Shown here piece after piece: positions 22,003-29,831 of a DNA stretch of 29,831 nt. The position numbers were made by a program, and so were the translations under genes. Each line of letters begins with the position of its first letter. The first letter of the stretch is position 1. Origin of the DNA: an uncultured Peptococcaceae bacterium (GTDB taxonomy: Bacteria; Bacillota; Peptococcia; Peptococcales; Peptococcaceae); contig CABQBF010000015.1 in NCBI GenBank assembly GCA_902462325.1, positions 1 to 29,831 on the forward strand. The letters are read 5' to 3'. The notes under the pieces were generated by a model. It was not told where the DNA came from, ran no database searches, and saw nothing but the letters and a program-made list of their open reading frames with translations.

Positions 22003-23370
22003 ATGCGGGAGACAATAAAGGATATAGCCGAGGCTTTGGGGTATTCCTATCGGCAAACAAGTACACAGCCAGTGACCGGCATCGCCATTGACAGCAGAGC
22101 GGTACAGTCCGGCGATTTATTTGTAGCGCTGGTTGGAGAGAAAACCGACGGGCACCGTTATTTGCAGCAGGCTTTGCAGCAAGGAGCAGCGGCTGTGGTC
22201 ATTTCCAGGCCGGAACAGGTTGATTTGACGGTCTATGAAAATTATATTCTGGTGTCCGATGGCTTGCTGTTTGTACAGCAGTTGGCCCATTGGCTGCGGA
22301 AGAAAACGCAGGCTCCGGTGGTGGCCGTAACCGGCAGCACCGGTAAAACGTCCACCAAGGATTTTCTGGCTGCGCTGCTGTCAGCTTTGGGACCGGTGGT
22401 GGTCACGCAGGGAAATCATAATAACGAATTGGGGTTACCGCTGACGCTCTGTCAGTTGAACGCAGATACAAAGGCTGTCGTTGTGGAAATGGGCATGCGC
22501 GGCCTGGGACAGATTGATTTTCTGTGCCGCATTGCCCAGCCCGATTATGGCATTATTACCAATATCGGCAAGACCCATTGCGAGCTTTTAGGTTCGCAGG
22601 AAAAGATTGCGCAGGCCAAATGTGAGCTGCTGTCCTATATCCCAGAAAGCGGCGTTGTTGTCGTAAACCGACGGGATGAAGGGTTTTTGCAGCCGTGGCT
22701 GTCTGGCTGCAAAGGCAGAATTTGCTGGTGTGACAGTCAGGATACCCGGGGCGATTATTGGGCCAGCGATGTTTGTCAGCAGGAGGACGGTATTAGCTAT
22801 CAATTACATTGTGGGGCGCGTCAGCAGCAAATTACCTTGCCTGTGCAGGGTCTGCACAATGTGTCCAACAGTTTGGCGGCCATTGCCATTGCCCATCAAT
22901 TAGGCATGAAATGGGAAGAAATTGGCGTGCGGCTGCAGCAGGCGAAGCTGACCGGCATGCGTTTGGATATCCAGGTAACGCACACCGGCGTAACTGTGAT
23001 CAATGATGCGTATAATGCCAATCCCGATTCTATGAAAAGCGCCATTGCCGTTTTAATGCAGCGAAAAGGCAACCGGAAAATTGCCGTGCTGGGCGATATG
23101 TACGAACTGGGAAAATACGAAACCGAAAGCCATCGGGAAGTGGGGCGGGCCGCCGCTTTGCAGCAGGTGGATTATGTCATTGCTGTGGGCCGTTTAGGCC
23201 GATTGATTGGCGAGGCTGCCCAAGAGGCTGGCTGTCGGGTGGATTGGGCAGAACAAAACGAACAGGCCCTGATTTATTTGCAGCAATATCTGCAATCTGG
23301 CGATGTGGTGTTGGTAAAAGGCAGCCGTGGGATGCAGATGGAACAAATTGTACAGAACTTGATGGGGTGA
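22003..23370 (+). CDS. murF: UDP-MurNAc-tripeptide:D-Ala-D-Ala ligase MurF
   Basis: A 455-residue cytoplasmic Mur ligase that adds D-Ala-D-Ala to UDP-MurNAc-tripeptide. It has IDSRAVQSGDLFVALVGEKTDGH (substrate domain, cited as DSRAVQSGDLFVAL), AVTGSTGKTSTKDF (ATP loop, residues 108-121), GNHNNELGLPLT, and INDAYNANPDSM with AVLGDMYELG in the C-terminal part. ATG 22003 is chosen over the GTG at 21994, which overlaps the murE stop, because GGTGGAG is 8 bases from it. The close spacing implies translational coupling to murE. Confidence 0.97.
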   Translation: MRETIKDIAEALGYSYRQTSTQPVTGIAIDSRAVQSGDLFVALVGEKTDGHRYLQQALQQGAAAVVISRPEQVDLTVYENYILVSDGLLFVQQLAHWLRKKTQAPVVAVTGSTGKTSTKDFLAALLSALGPVVVTQGNHNNELGLPLTLCQLNADTKAVVVEMGMRGLGQIDFLCRIAQPDYGIITNIGKTHCELLGSQEKIAQAKCELLSYIPESGVVVVNRRDEGFLQPWLSGCKGRICWCDSQDTRGDYWASDVCQQEDGISYQLHCGARQQQITLPVQGLHNVSNSLAAIAIAHQLGMKWEEIGVRLQQAKLTGMRLDIQVTHTGVTVINDAYNANPDSMKSAIAVLMQRKGNRKIAVLGDMYELGKYETESHREVGRAAALQQVDYVIAVGRLGRLIGEAAQEAGCRVDWAEQNEQALIYLQQYLQSGDVVLVKGSRGMQMEQIVQNLMG

Positions 23371-23374
23371 AATT

Positions 23375-24349
23375 ATGTGGCAAATCGTCTTAGCCTTTGT
23401 GATTAGTCTTGGAACCTGTATCATTATAGGGCCGGTCATGATTCCGGCGCTGCGCCGCTTAAAGTTTGGGCAGAGCGTTCGCAGCGACGGTCCGCAGCGT
23501 CATTTGCAGAAGCAGGGAACGCCTACCATGGGCGGCGTGATGTTTTTTTTCAGTTTAACCTTAGGAACCATTTTTCTGGCCAGAGATAATTATATTGGGT
23601 ATTATCTGCTATTATTCGCGTTGGGCTTTGGCTTAATTGGATTTCTGGACGATTATATTAAAATTGTCAAAAAGCGTTCGTTGGGATTGACTGCAAAACA
23701 GAAAATTGTTGGACAGTTGGGGCTGTCCTGTTTACTGGTGTTTTTGGCTGTGCAGTTTCTAAAAATTAGTACAGCGGTGATGATTCCGCTGTTTGGCTGG
23801 ACCGTCGATTTGGGCTGGCTCTACATTCCGTTTTTAATTTTTCTGATTGTAGGCACCACCAATGCGGTCAATTTAACCGATGGGTTGGACGGCTTAGCTT
23901 CTGGTGTAACCATGATTGTAGCGTTGGGGTATACGCTCATTGGCATTTTGTGCCAGCAGTATGCGGTAGTGATTTTCGGCGCTGCGCTGGTGGGCAGTTG
24001 CTTGGGCTTTCTGGTGTTTAACCATTATCCGGCCAAGGTGTTCATGGGCGATACGGGATCTTTGGCTTTGGGCGGCGCGGTGGCTGCTCTGGCCATTGTA
24101 ACAAAAACCGAATTGCTGCTGCCCTTAATTGGCATTATCTATGTGGCAGAGGCTGTTTCGGATATTATTCAAGTCAGTGTGTATAAACGCAAAAAAGTGC
24201 GTGTCTTTAAAATGGCGCCGCTGCACCATCATTTTGAGCTGTGCGGCTGGAGCGAATGGAAAGTTGTTCGTGTGTTCTGGGCAGTGACTGCTGTTGCTGT
24301 TTTATTGACGCTATTGTGTTACAGTATAACGCTGACCAATTTATCATAA
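23375..24349 (+). CDS. mraY: Phospho-MurNAc-pentapeptide translocase MraY
   Basis: A 324-residue integral membrane enzyme that moves phospho-MurNAc-pentapeptide onto undecaprenyl phosphate to make lipid I. About ten membrane helices are visible. Hallmarks are QKQGTPTMGG near residue 48, FLDDYIK near 90 (catalytic Asp pair), NLTDGLDGLASG near 166, FMGDTGSLALGG near 221 and APLHHHFEL near 280 (Mg and substrate loop). ATG 23375 lies 4 bases after the murF stop. The family size and order are standard. Confidence 0.98.
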   Translation: MWQIVLAFVISLGTCIIIGPVMIPALRRLKFGQSVRSDGPQRHLQKQGTPTMGGVMFFFSLTLGTIFLARDNYIGYYLLLFALGFGLIGFLDDYIKIVKKRSLGLTAKQKIVGQLGLSCLLVFLAVQFLKISTAVMIPLFGWTVDLGWLYIPFLIFLIVGTTNAVNLTDGLDGLASGVTMIVALGYTLIGILCQQYAVVIFGAALVGSCLGFLVFNHYPAKVFMGDTGSLALGGAVAALAIVTKTELLLPLIGIIYVAEAVSDIIQVSVYKRKKVRVFKMAPLHHHFELCGWSEWKVVRVFWAVTAVAVLLTLLCYSITLTNLS

Positions 24350-24394
24350 ACGCTGAAATTTGAAAAAATGAGATAAAATTAAGAGGTGCGAACA

Positions 24395-25729
24395 ATGGAA
24401 AATCGGGTATTGGTAATTGGAGCTGCCCGCAGCGGTCTGGCTGGGGCCGAATTTCTGGCCAAGCATGGGCAGCAGGTAGTGCTGAGCGATATGAAAAAAG
24501 TGGAGTCTGTGGACAATCTGCAAGCATTAGGAGTTTCTTTTATTTGGGGCGAACAACCGGATGTGGCCGCCATTCAGCCCGATTCTATTGTCATCAGTCC
24601 GGGTGTGCCGCTGACCATTCCGCCTGTTGTTTATGCCAAGGAACATCAAATTCCTGTTATTGGCGAGTTGGAATTGGCCTATCGGAATTGTCAGGCACCC
24701 TTTGTAGCCATTACAGGCACCAACGGCAAGACCACCACCACCACATTGACCGGCGAGTTGCTGAAAAAAACCGGCAGGCAGGTGTTTGTGGGCGGCAACA
24801 TTGGCGTTCCGCTCATCAGCTATGTGGAAAATTTGCAGCAGCAGGATGTGGTTGTGGCAGAGGTCAGCAGCTTTCAACTGGAAACCACGGAAACCTTTTG
24901 CCCCCATCTGGCGTTGATGCTCAATCTGACGCCGGATCATCTGGACCGCCACGGCGATATGGCTGGATATTTGGCGGCAAAAGCAAAAATATTTGCCAAC
25001 CAGAAGGAATCGGATTATCTGGTGTTAAATTATGATGATGAAGCGCTGCGGGGCTTGGAAAATCAGAGCAAAGGGAAAGTTATATTTTTCAGCCAGCAGC
25101 ATAAACTAGAGGAAGGTGTTTACCTGGACGGCACACAGGTTATGCTGCGGCTAAATGGTCAGGAACTGGTGATTTGTGATGCTTCTGAGATTGCCATTAA
25201 AGGGAAGCATAATCTGGAAAATGCTATGGGCGCTATTTTGCTGGCTTATTTAAGCGGTGTAGCGCCGACGGACATTCGGGAAGTTTTGATGACATTCCCT
25301 GGTGTAGAGCACCGCTTAGAGCCGGTGCGAACCTTGCGTGATGTGCTGTATATTAACGATTCGAAAGGAACCAATCCCGATTCTACCATCAAAGCATTGG
25401 AAGCCTATGACCGCCCTGTGGTGATTATTTTAGGCGGCAAAAACAAAGGCAGCGATTTTACCCAACTGGCTCAGCTTGTAAAGCAACGGGTCAAAAAGGC
25501 TGTGGTGTTGGGGCAAGCCAAACCGGCGATTGTAGAAGCCTTAGAAAAAGCAGGATTTGACGATTATATCGAGAAAGATACTTTTGAAGAAGCCGTGGTT
25601 GCTGCAGCAAGCCTGGCAGAAGCTGGAGATTTGGTGCTGCTGTCGCCAGCCTGTGCAAGCTGGGATATGTTCAATAGCTATGAAGAACGGGGACGGCTGT
25701 TTAAACAGCTGGTTCTGGCAATGAAATAA
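24395..25729 (+). CDS. murD: UDP-MurNAc-L-Ala:D-Glu ligase MurD
   Basis: A 444-residue cytoplasmic Mur ligase that adds D-glutamate. The N-terminal Rossmann part is RVLVIGAARSGLAGAEFLA (cited as VIGAARSGLAGAEF). The ATP loop is AITGTNGKTTTTT (residues 105-117). EVSSFQLE, NLTPDHLDRHG, GVEHRLEPV, INDSKGTNPDSTIKAL, ILGGKNKGSDF and LLSPACASWDMF are all family motifs. ATG 24395 has AAGAGGTG 6-7 bases upstream; the GTG inside that site is rejected. A 45-base gap separates it from mraY. Confidence 0.98.
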   Translation: MENRVLVIGAARSGLAGAEFLAKHGQQVVLSDMKKVESVDNLQALGVSFIWGEQPDVAAIQPDSIVISPGVPLTIPPVVYAKEHQIPVIGELELAYRNCQAPFVAITGTNGKTTTTTLTGELLKKTGRQVFVGGNIGVPLISYVENLQQQDVVVAEVSSFQLETTETFCPHLALMLNLTPDHLDRHGDMAGYLAAKAKIFANQKESDYLVLNYDDEALRGLENQSKGKVIFFSQQHKLEEGVYLDGTQVMLRLNGQELVICDASEIAIKGKHNLENAMGAILLAYLSGVAPTDIREVLMTFPGVEHRLEPVRTLRDVLYINDSKGTNPDSTIKALEAYDRPVVIILGGKNKGSDFTQLAQLVKQRVKKAVVLGQAKPAIVEALEKAGFDDYIEKDTFEEAVVAAASLAEAGDLVLLSPACASWDMFNSYEERGRLFKQLVLAMK

Positions 25730-25775
25730 TGAAATTCAAATTGTAAAATGAGAACTATGAAAGAGGGTGCATGCG

Positions 25776-26864
25776 ATGGAACGGAAAGGTCCGGCTGATT
25801 TGTTGTTGTTTTTTATTACGTTAATTTTGCTGGCCATTGGTTTGATTATGGTGCTCAGCGCCAGTTCCTATGCTGCACTGCTCACCTATAATGACGCGCT
25901 GTTTTTTTTCAAGCGGCAGTGTGGGTTTATGACGCTGGGTTTTGTTTTTATGTTCATCATGATGAATATCAGTCCGGAGTTTGTCAAAAAGCTTGCTGTG
26001 CCGGCCATGATTGCTTGCATTGTCATGCTGATTTTGGTGCCCTTTATTGGGGTGGAAGTCAATGGCTCTAAGCGATGGCTTGGTACGCAAAGCATGCGGT
26101 TTGCGCCGGCGGAGATTGCCAAGCCGGTGGTCATCGTATTTTTTGCCATGTGGCTCAGCTCGTTAAAAAAACAGCATTTACAGACAGTTAAGGGTTTTGT
26201 TTATACCTTAGTTGTTCTGGCCATTATTCCGGGCCTGGTTGTGATTGAGGATTTAGGAACGGCCATCGCCATTGCCGGCGCTTTAGTTTGTATGATGATT
26301 GCCGCGGAGGTTCCCTGGCGTTATTTGGGCTGTACTGTAGGGTTAGGCTTAGCTGGCGTGGTGGCTATGATTGCGGTGAAGCCGTATCGGCTGAAACGTA
26401 TTACGATTTGGCTGGATCCCTTTTCCGACCCCTTGGGGAATGGCTTTCAGGCAGTACAATCGTTGTATGCCATCGGTTCGGGCTGGCTGTTTGGCGTAGG
26501 GCTAGGCGCCAGCCGGCAAAAGCTGTTATACTTGCCGGAACGGCATACCGACTTTATTTTTTCCATTATTGCCGAGGAATTAGGCTTTGTAGGCGCGGCC
26601 TTTGTTATTTTGCTCTTTGCCATGTTTATCTGGCGCGGCTTTTATATTGCGGTGCATTTAGAGGATAAATTCAAATCGCTGACAGCCTTTGGTCTGACGG
26701 CGGTTATCGGCATTCAGGCTATGATTAATATCGGCGTTGCGGTGGGCGCTCTTCCTGTTACGGGGATTACCTTGCCCTTTATCAGCTATGGCGGCACATC
26801 GTTGTCGTTTATGTTGGCAACGGTAGGCTTTTTGCTCAATATGTCCCGCTATATGAAGCGGTGA
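25776..26864 (+). CDS. ftsW: SEDS peptidoglycan polymerase FtsW/SpoVE
   Basis: A 362-residue polytopic membrane glycosyltransferase that polymerises lipid II together with a class B PBP. Hallmarks are IGLIMVLSASSYAAL at the first helix, GVEVNGSKRWL (extracytoplasmic loop), RFAPAEIAKPVVIVF, LVVIEDLGTAIAIAG, LPERHTDFIFSIIAEELGF and the closing GALPVTGITLPFISYGGTS. The partner PBP is encoded four genes upstream. Only one SEDS gene is present, so it may be vegetative FtsW, sporulation SpoVE or both. AAGAGGG lies 8 bases before ATG 25776. A hairpin is found just after the stop. Confidence 0.95.
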   Translation: MERKGPADLLLFFITLILLAIGLIMVLSASSYAALLTYNDALFFFKRQCGFMTLGFVFMFIMMNISPEFVKKLAVPAMIACIVMLILVPFIGVEVNGSKRWLGTQSMRFAPAEIAKPVVIVFFAMWLSSLKKQHLQTVKGFVYTLVVLAIIPGLVVIEDLGTAIAIAGALVCMMIAAEVPWRYLGCTVGLGLAGVVAMIAVKPYRLKRITIWLDPFSDPLGNGFQAVQSLYAIGSGWLFGVGLGASRQKLLYLPERHTDFIFSIIAEELGFVGAAFVILLFAMFIWRGFYIAVHLEDKFKSLTAFGLTAVIGIQAMINIGVAVGALPVTGITLPFISYGGTSLSFMLATVGFLLNMSRYMKR

Positions 26865-26883
26865 ACGTAAAACTTTGGGAAAA

Positions 26884-26901
26884 ACAGGCGCGAAAGCCTG
26901 T
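26884..26901 (+). other. Small hairpin between ftsW and murG
   Basis: ACAGGC and GCCTGT form a 6-bp stem around GCGAAA. No T-run follows, so it is not a terminator; it may be a processing or stability element of the polycistronic mRNA. Confidence 0.5.
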
Positions 26902-26927
26902 GAAAAACGGAAAAAGGTGGTGGCGGT

Positions 26928-28034
26928 ATGCGCATTCTTTTAGCGGGTGGCGGTACAGGCGGACATATTTATCCAGCCCTGGCCATTGCAGAACGGTTAA
27001 AAAATCTGCATCCAGAGTGTGAAATTTTATATGTGGGTACAGAAAAGGGACTGGAAAACAGGATTGTTCCGCAACGGGGAATTCCCTTCCAGACCATTGC
27101 GGTAGAGGGATTGCCGCGCAAGCTGAGTCCGGCGTTGGTAAAAGCCATGGGCAGAGCTGCCGGGGGCTGTTTGGAAGCTCGAAAAATTGTGAAGCAGTTT
27201 AGGCCCGATTTGGTAATCGGTACGGGCGGCTATGTGTGCGGTCCGGTAGTGCTGGCGGCCCGCATGGCCGGCATTCCAGCTATGATTCATGAGCAGAATG
27301 CTTTTCCCGGCGTGACCAATAAAATTTTGGCCCGTTTTGCTAACCAAATTATGGTAAATTTTCAGGCTTCCGAAAAATATTTTGTACATAAAGAACGAAT
27401 TTGTGTGACAGGCTTGCCGGTGCGGCAAGAGGTTTTGAATACCAAAAAGCAGGATGGTCTTGCTTATTTTGGCTTTTCGGCAGATAAAACAACGCTGCTG
27501 GTCAGCGGCGGAAGCCGCGGTGCAAGAAGTCTGAACCGCGCCATGGCGGCAGCCTATCCGGATTTGTTGCAGCATGAAGATTTACAGATTTTGCATTTGA
27601 CCGGCGCTGCCGATTATGAAGATACTTTGAAAGCCATCAGCGAAAAAAAGATTGTGCTGGCGGACTATCCGCAGCTTCAAATTAAGCCCTATTTGGATGA
27701 AATGCAATATGGCTTGGCTGCCGCTGATTTTTGCGTAGGACGCGCTGGCGCCACTTTTTTGGCAGAAATTACAGCTTGCGGTTTGCCGGGGATTTTAATC
27801 CCCTATCCCTATGCGGCAGAAAATCATCAGGAATACAATGCAAAAGCACTGGTGGATCAACAGGCTGCTGTGATGATTTTAGATAAGGATTTGACGGGGA
27901 AATTGCTCAGTCAGAATATTTTGGATTTGTACCAAAATCGGGAAAAAAGGGCACAAATGGCGGAATGTGCCCAAAAGGCCGGAAAGCGGGACGCTTTGGC
28001 GCAAATTATTCGGCTGGTGGAACAATATTGTTAG
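26928..28034 (+). CDS. murG: UDP-GlcNAc:lipid I GlcNAc-transferase MurG
   Basis: A 368-residue peripheral membrane GT-B glycosyltransferase that makes lipid II on the cytoplasmic face. Its motifs are GGGTGGHIYPALA (residues 7-19), IGTGGYVCGP (97-106), HEQNAFPGVTNK (121-132), LLVSGGSRGARSLN in the second domain (family usually GGSxGA) and GAGATFLAEI-like RAGATFLAEI, with PYPYAAENHQEYNA near the end. AAAAAGGTGG lies upstream of ATG 26928. It sits between ftsW and murC in the usual order. Confidence 0.98.
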   Translation: MRILLAGGGTGGHIYPALAIAERLKNLHPECEILYVGTEKGLENRIVPQRGIPFQTIAVEGLPRKLSPALVKAMGRAAGGCLEARKIVKQFRPDLVIGTGGYVCGPVVLAARMAGIPAMIHEQNAFPGVTNKILARFANQIMVNFQASEKYFVHKERICVTGLPVRQEVLNTKKQDGLAYFGFSADKTTLLVSGGSRGARSLNRAMAAAYPDLLQHEDLQILHLTGAADYEDTLKAISEKKIVLADYPQLQIKPYLDEMQYGLAAADFCVGRAGATFLAEITACGLPGILIPYPYAAENHQEYNAKALVDQQAAVMILDKDLTGKLLSQNILDLYQNREKRAQMAECAQKAGKRDALAQIIRLVEQYC

Positions 28035-28054
28035 GAACTTAGGGGGGATTTGCC

Positions 28055-29425
28055 TTGCGGAATCTAGAGCAGAAGCATATTTATTTTATGGGAATTGGCG
28101 GAATCGGGATGAGCGGAATTGCGGAAATCCTGTTGGATTTTGGGTATCAGATTTCCGGTTCTGATATTAAAGTGTCAAACGTAACCGAACGGCTGCAGAA
28201 GAAAGGCGCCGTGATTTATATAGGACAAAAAGCGGAAAACATCACCGCTGATATTGATGCTGTGGTGCGCTCCAGTGCCATTCGCGACAACAATCCAGAG
28301 TTGGTGCGGGCCAAAGAACTGGGTATTGAAATTTTGCATCGTTCCCAGATGCTGGCCATATTGATGGAAGATAAAAGGGCCATTTGTGTGGCCGGCGCTC
28401 ATGGGAAAACGACAACATCTTCCATGATTGCGCTGATGCTGGAGCTGGCTGGTCAGGACCCTACCATTGTGGTAGGCGGTGAAATCAGTCAGATTGGCAG
28501 CAATGCCAAAAGCGGTAAGAGTGATATTTTAGTGGCAGAAGCCGACGAAAGCGACGGCTCCTTTCTCAATTTGCTGCCCTGGATGGCAGTGATTACCAAT
28601 GTGGAGGAAGACCATCTGGACCATTATAAAAATTTAGAAGAAATTCGCAATGCCTTCATTGCTTTTGTCCAGAAAACAGGCGAAGCTGGTGTGGCTGTTT
28701 TGAATTTTGACTGTGCTGAAACCCGCAATATGGCAGCGTTGGCGCCGGGAAAAATTATCAGCTACGGGTTTGCCGATGATGCGCAGATACAGGGCCGCAA
28801 CTGGCGTTATGAGCAGGATAAAAACACGGTAGAGGTTTACCGGCAAGGTCAATTGTTGGGTACGCTGCAGTTGCAGGTACCGGGAAAACATAACATCAGC
28901 AATGGTTTGGCCGCCATTGCAGCCGGATTAGAATTGGGCCTGTCTTTCACAGACATTGTTGCCGGTTTGGCGCAGTTTGGCGGTGCGCGGCGCAGATTTC
29001 AACTGCTGGGCAGAGTGCAGGATATTCAGGTCATCGACGATTATGCCCATCATCCAACGGAGATTGCCGCTACCATTCAGGCGGCTAGAGGGGTACATCA
29101 AGGCCGTTTGGTGGCAGTTTTTCAACCCCACCGTTACAGCCGTACCAAATTTTTGGCCGATAAATTTGCCGAAAGCTTTCATTTGGCTGATGAAGTGATT
29201 TTAACTGACGTTTATGCCGCCGGCGAGGATTTGTCGGAAGGGGCTGAGAGTCAGGTTATTCTTGATTGTATGCAGCAGTCGGCTCAGATGGTTCATCGGG
29301 AAAAACTCAATGCCTTTTTGCTGGAGTTTGTAAAGCCCGGCGATTTGGTGCTTATGATGGGCGCGGGCAACATCTGGCAAAATTCTATGCAGTTGGTAGA
29401 AGATTTAAAACATAAGCAATGCTAA
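28055..29425 (+). CDS. murC: UDP-MurNAc:L-alanine ligase MurC, TTG start
   Basis: A 456-residue cytoplasmic Mur ligase that joins L-Ala to UDP-MurNAc. It has HIYFMGIGGIGMSGIAEIL (N-terminal UDP-binding, cited as FMGIGGIGMSGIA), AGAHGKTTTSSM (ATP loop, residues 113-124), VAEADESDGSF, NVEEDHLDHY, DDYAHHPTEI and FQPHRYSRT. The only sensible start is TTG 28055, preceded by AGGGGGGA at about 6 bases; the first ATG is 12 codons in, already inside the conserved domain. The rare start could lower its translation relative to neighbours. Confidence 0.97.
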   Translation: MRNLEQKHIYFMGIGGIGMSGIAEILLDFGYQISGSDIKVSNVTERLQKKGAVIYIGQKAENITADIDAVVRSSAIRDNNPELVRAKELGIEILHRSQMLAILMEDKRAICVAGAHGKTTTSSMIALMLELAGQDPTIVVGGEISQIGSNAKSGKSDILVAEADESDGSFLNLLPWMAVITNVEEDHLDHYKNLEEIRNAFIAFVQKTGEAGVAVLNFDCAETRNMAALAPGKIISYGFADDAQIQGRNWRYEQDKNTVEVYRQGQLLGTLQLQVPGKHNISNGLAAIAAGLELGLSFTDIVAGLAQFGGARRRFQLLGRVQDIQVIDDYAHHPTEIAATIQAARGVHQGRLVAVFQPHRYSRTKFLADKFAESFHLADEVILTDVYAAGEDLSEGAESQVILDCMQQSAQMVHREKLNAFLLEFVKPGDLVLMMGAGNIWQNSMQLVEDLKHKQC

Positions 29426-29450
29426 ATCAGAAAACTCACAGGTGATTTTG

Positions 29451-29831
29451 ATGAAAATAAAAGAAAATGAACCTATGCGCAATCATACAACGTGGAGAAT
29501 TGGCGGTCCGGTCGAATTGCTGGTGCAGCCAGAATCGACAGAAGAACTGCGGCAGGCATTGCAGGAAGCCAAAGCAAGTCGGAAGCCTTTTTATGTCATC
29601 GGCAGCGGGTCCAATTTGCTGGTTGCCGATGACGGTTTGGCTGGAACGGTGATTAAGCTGGGCGGCAGTCTGCGCGGATTGCAGATTACAGGTCAAACTA
29701 TCATTGCCGAGGCCGGTGTGCCGCTGCCGTTTTTGGCCAGAAAAGCGGCGGAGCATAATTTGTCCGGCTTGGAATTTGCCGCAGGCATTCCCGGCACCAT
29801 CGGCGGCGCTGTAGTGATGAACGCCGGCGCC
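29451..29831 (+). CDS. murB: UDP-N-acetylenolpyruvoylglucosamine reductase MurB, 3' end outside window
   Basis: The first 127 codons of MurB, which reduces UDP-GlcNAc-enolpyruvate to UDP-MurNAc with NADPH and FAD. The FAD-binding part is plain: RNHTTWRIGGPVE (residues 10-22), VIGSGSNLLVADDGL, and SGLEFAAGIPGTIGGAVVMNAGA at the window end (cited as AGIPGTIGGAVVMNAGA). ATG 29451 has AGGTGA about 6 bases upstream and lies 25 bases after murC. The gene runs on past base 29831, so nothing can be said about its C terminus or the next gene. Confidence 0.96.
   Translation, partial: MKIKENEPMRNHTTWRIGGPVELLVQPESTEELRQALQEAKASRKPFYVIGSGSNLLVADDGLAGTVIKLGGSLRGLQITGQTIIAEAGVPLPFLARKAAEHNLSGLEFAAGIPGTIGGAVVMNAGA

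Noticed and set aside
21386..22066. Minus-strand open frame of 226 codons across murE-murF
   Set aside because: A shadow frame with odd composition (His/Phe rich) opposite conserved Mur ligases.

Overview
The window looks like chromosomal DNA from an anaerobic, endospore-forming Bacillota (Clostridia or Negativicutes type); the genus cannot be fixed from the sequence. The evidence is a sigma-G gene (spore formation), a reverse-type rubrerythrin with a three-domain rubredoxin-like protein (anaerobe-type oxidative defence), a PASTA-containing SpoVD/FtsI-type penicillin-binding protein, MurE with the DNPR motif expected for meso-diaminopimelate, and strong Shine-Dalgarno sequences throughout. 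I see no tRNA, rRNA, insertion sequence, CRISPR array or prophage.

Layout. (1) 1-4680, + strand: the end of a TPR protein, a small orphan coiled-coil protein, then a polyphosphate pair, ppx/gppA and ppk, overlapping by 17 bp. ppk is split by a frameshift that is exactly explained by a 14-bp tandem duplication; deleting one copy restores the conserved reading frame. (2) 4763-9681, - strand: pepF plus a small membrane protein, sigG alone with a sigma-F-like promoter, a Fe/Mn superoxide dismutase and a metallo-beta-lactamase-fold hydrolase. A bidirectional terminator separates the last of these from ppk. (3) 9911-11091, + strand: a protein made of three tandem rubredoxin-like CxxC...CxxC modules, then a reverse rubrerythrin with its own promoter. 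(4) 11092-13855: a long AT-rich leader with phased 11-bp repeats, then a secreted cell-wall amidase. (5) 13989-15682: a MarR regulator and an MFS transporter that share a near-identical palindromic operator. (6) 15839-end: a possible 32-codon hydrophobic ORF and the division/cell-wall (dcw) cluster mraZ-rsmH-ftsL-spoVD/ftsI-murE-murF-mraY-murD-ftsW/spoVE-murG-murC-murB, with murB cut by the window end.

How the genes work together. The dcw genes make the cytoplasmic and lipid-linked peptidoglycan precursors (MurB to MurG, MraY) and the septal or cortex polymerase pair (SEDS protein plus class B PBP). MraZ probably represses the cluster through five 10-bp AAAGTGG-type boxes in front of it. A large hairpin after spoVD suggests that the block from murE onward also has its own transcription start. 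The SOD, reverse rubrerythrin and multi-rubredoxin genes form a loose oxygen-defence neighbourhood on both strands.

Most rewarding points: the slippage-type duplication in ppk, the triplicated rubredoxin protein, the phased repeats upstream of the amidase, and the small ORF overlapping the MraZ operator.
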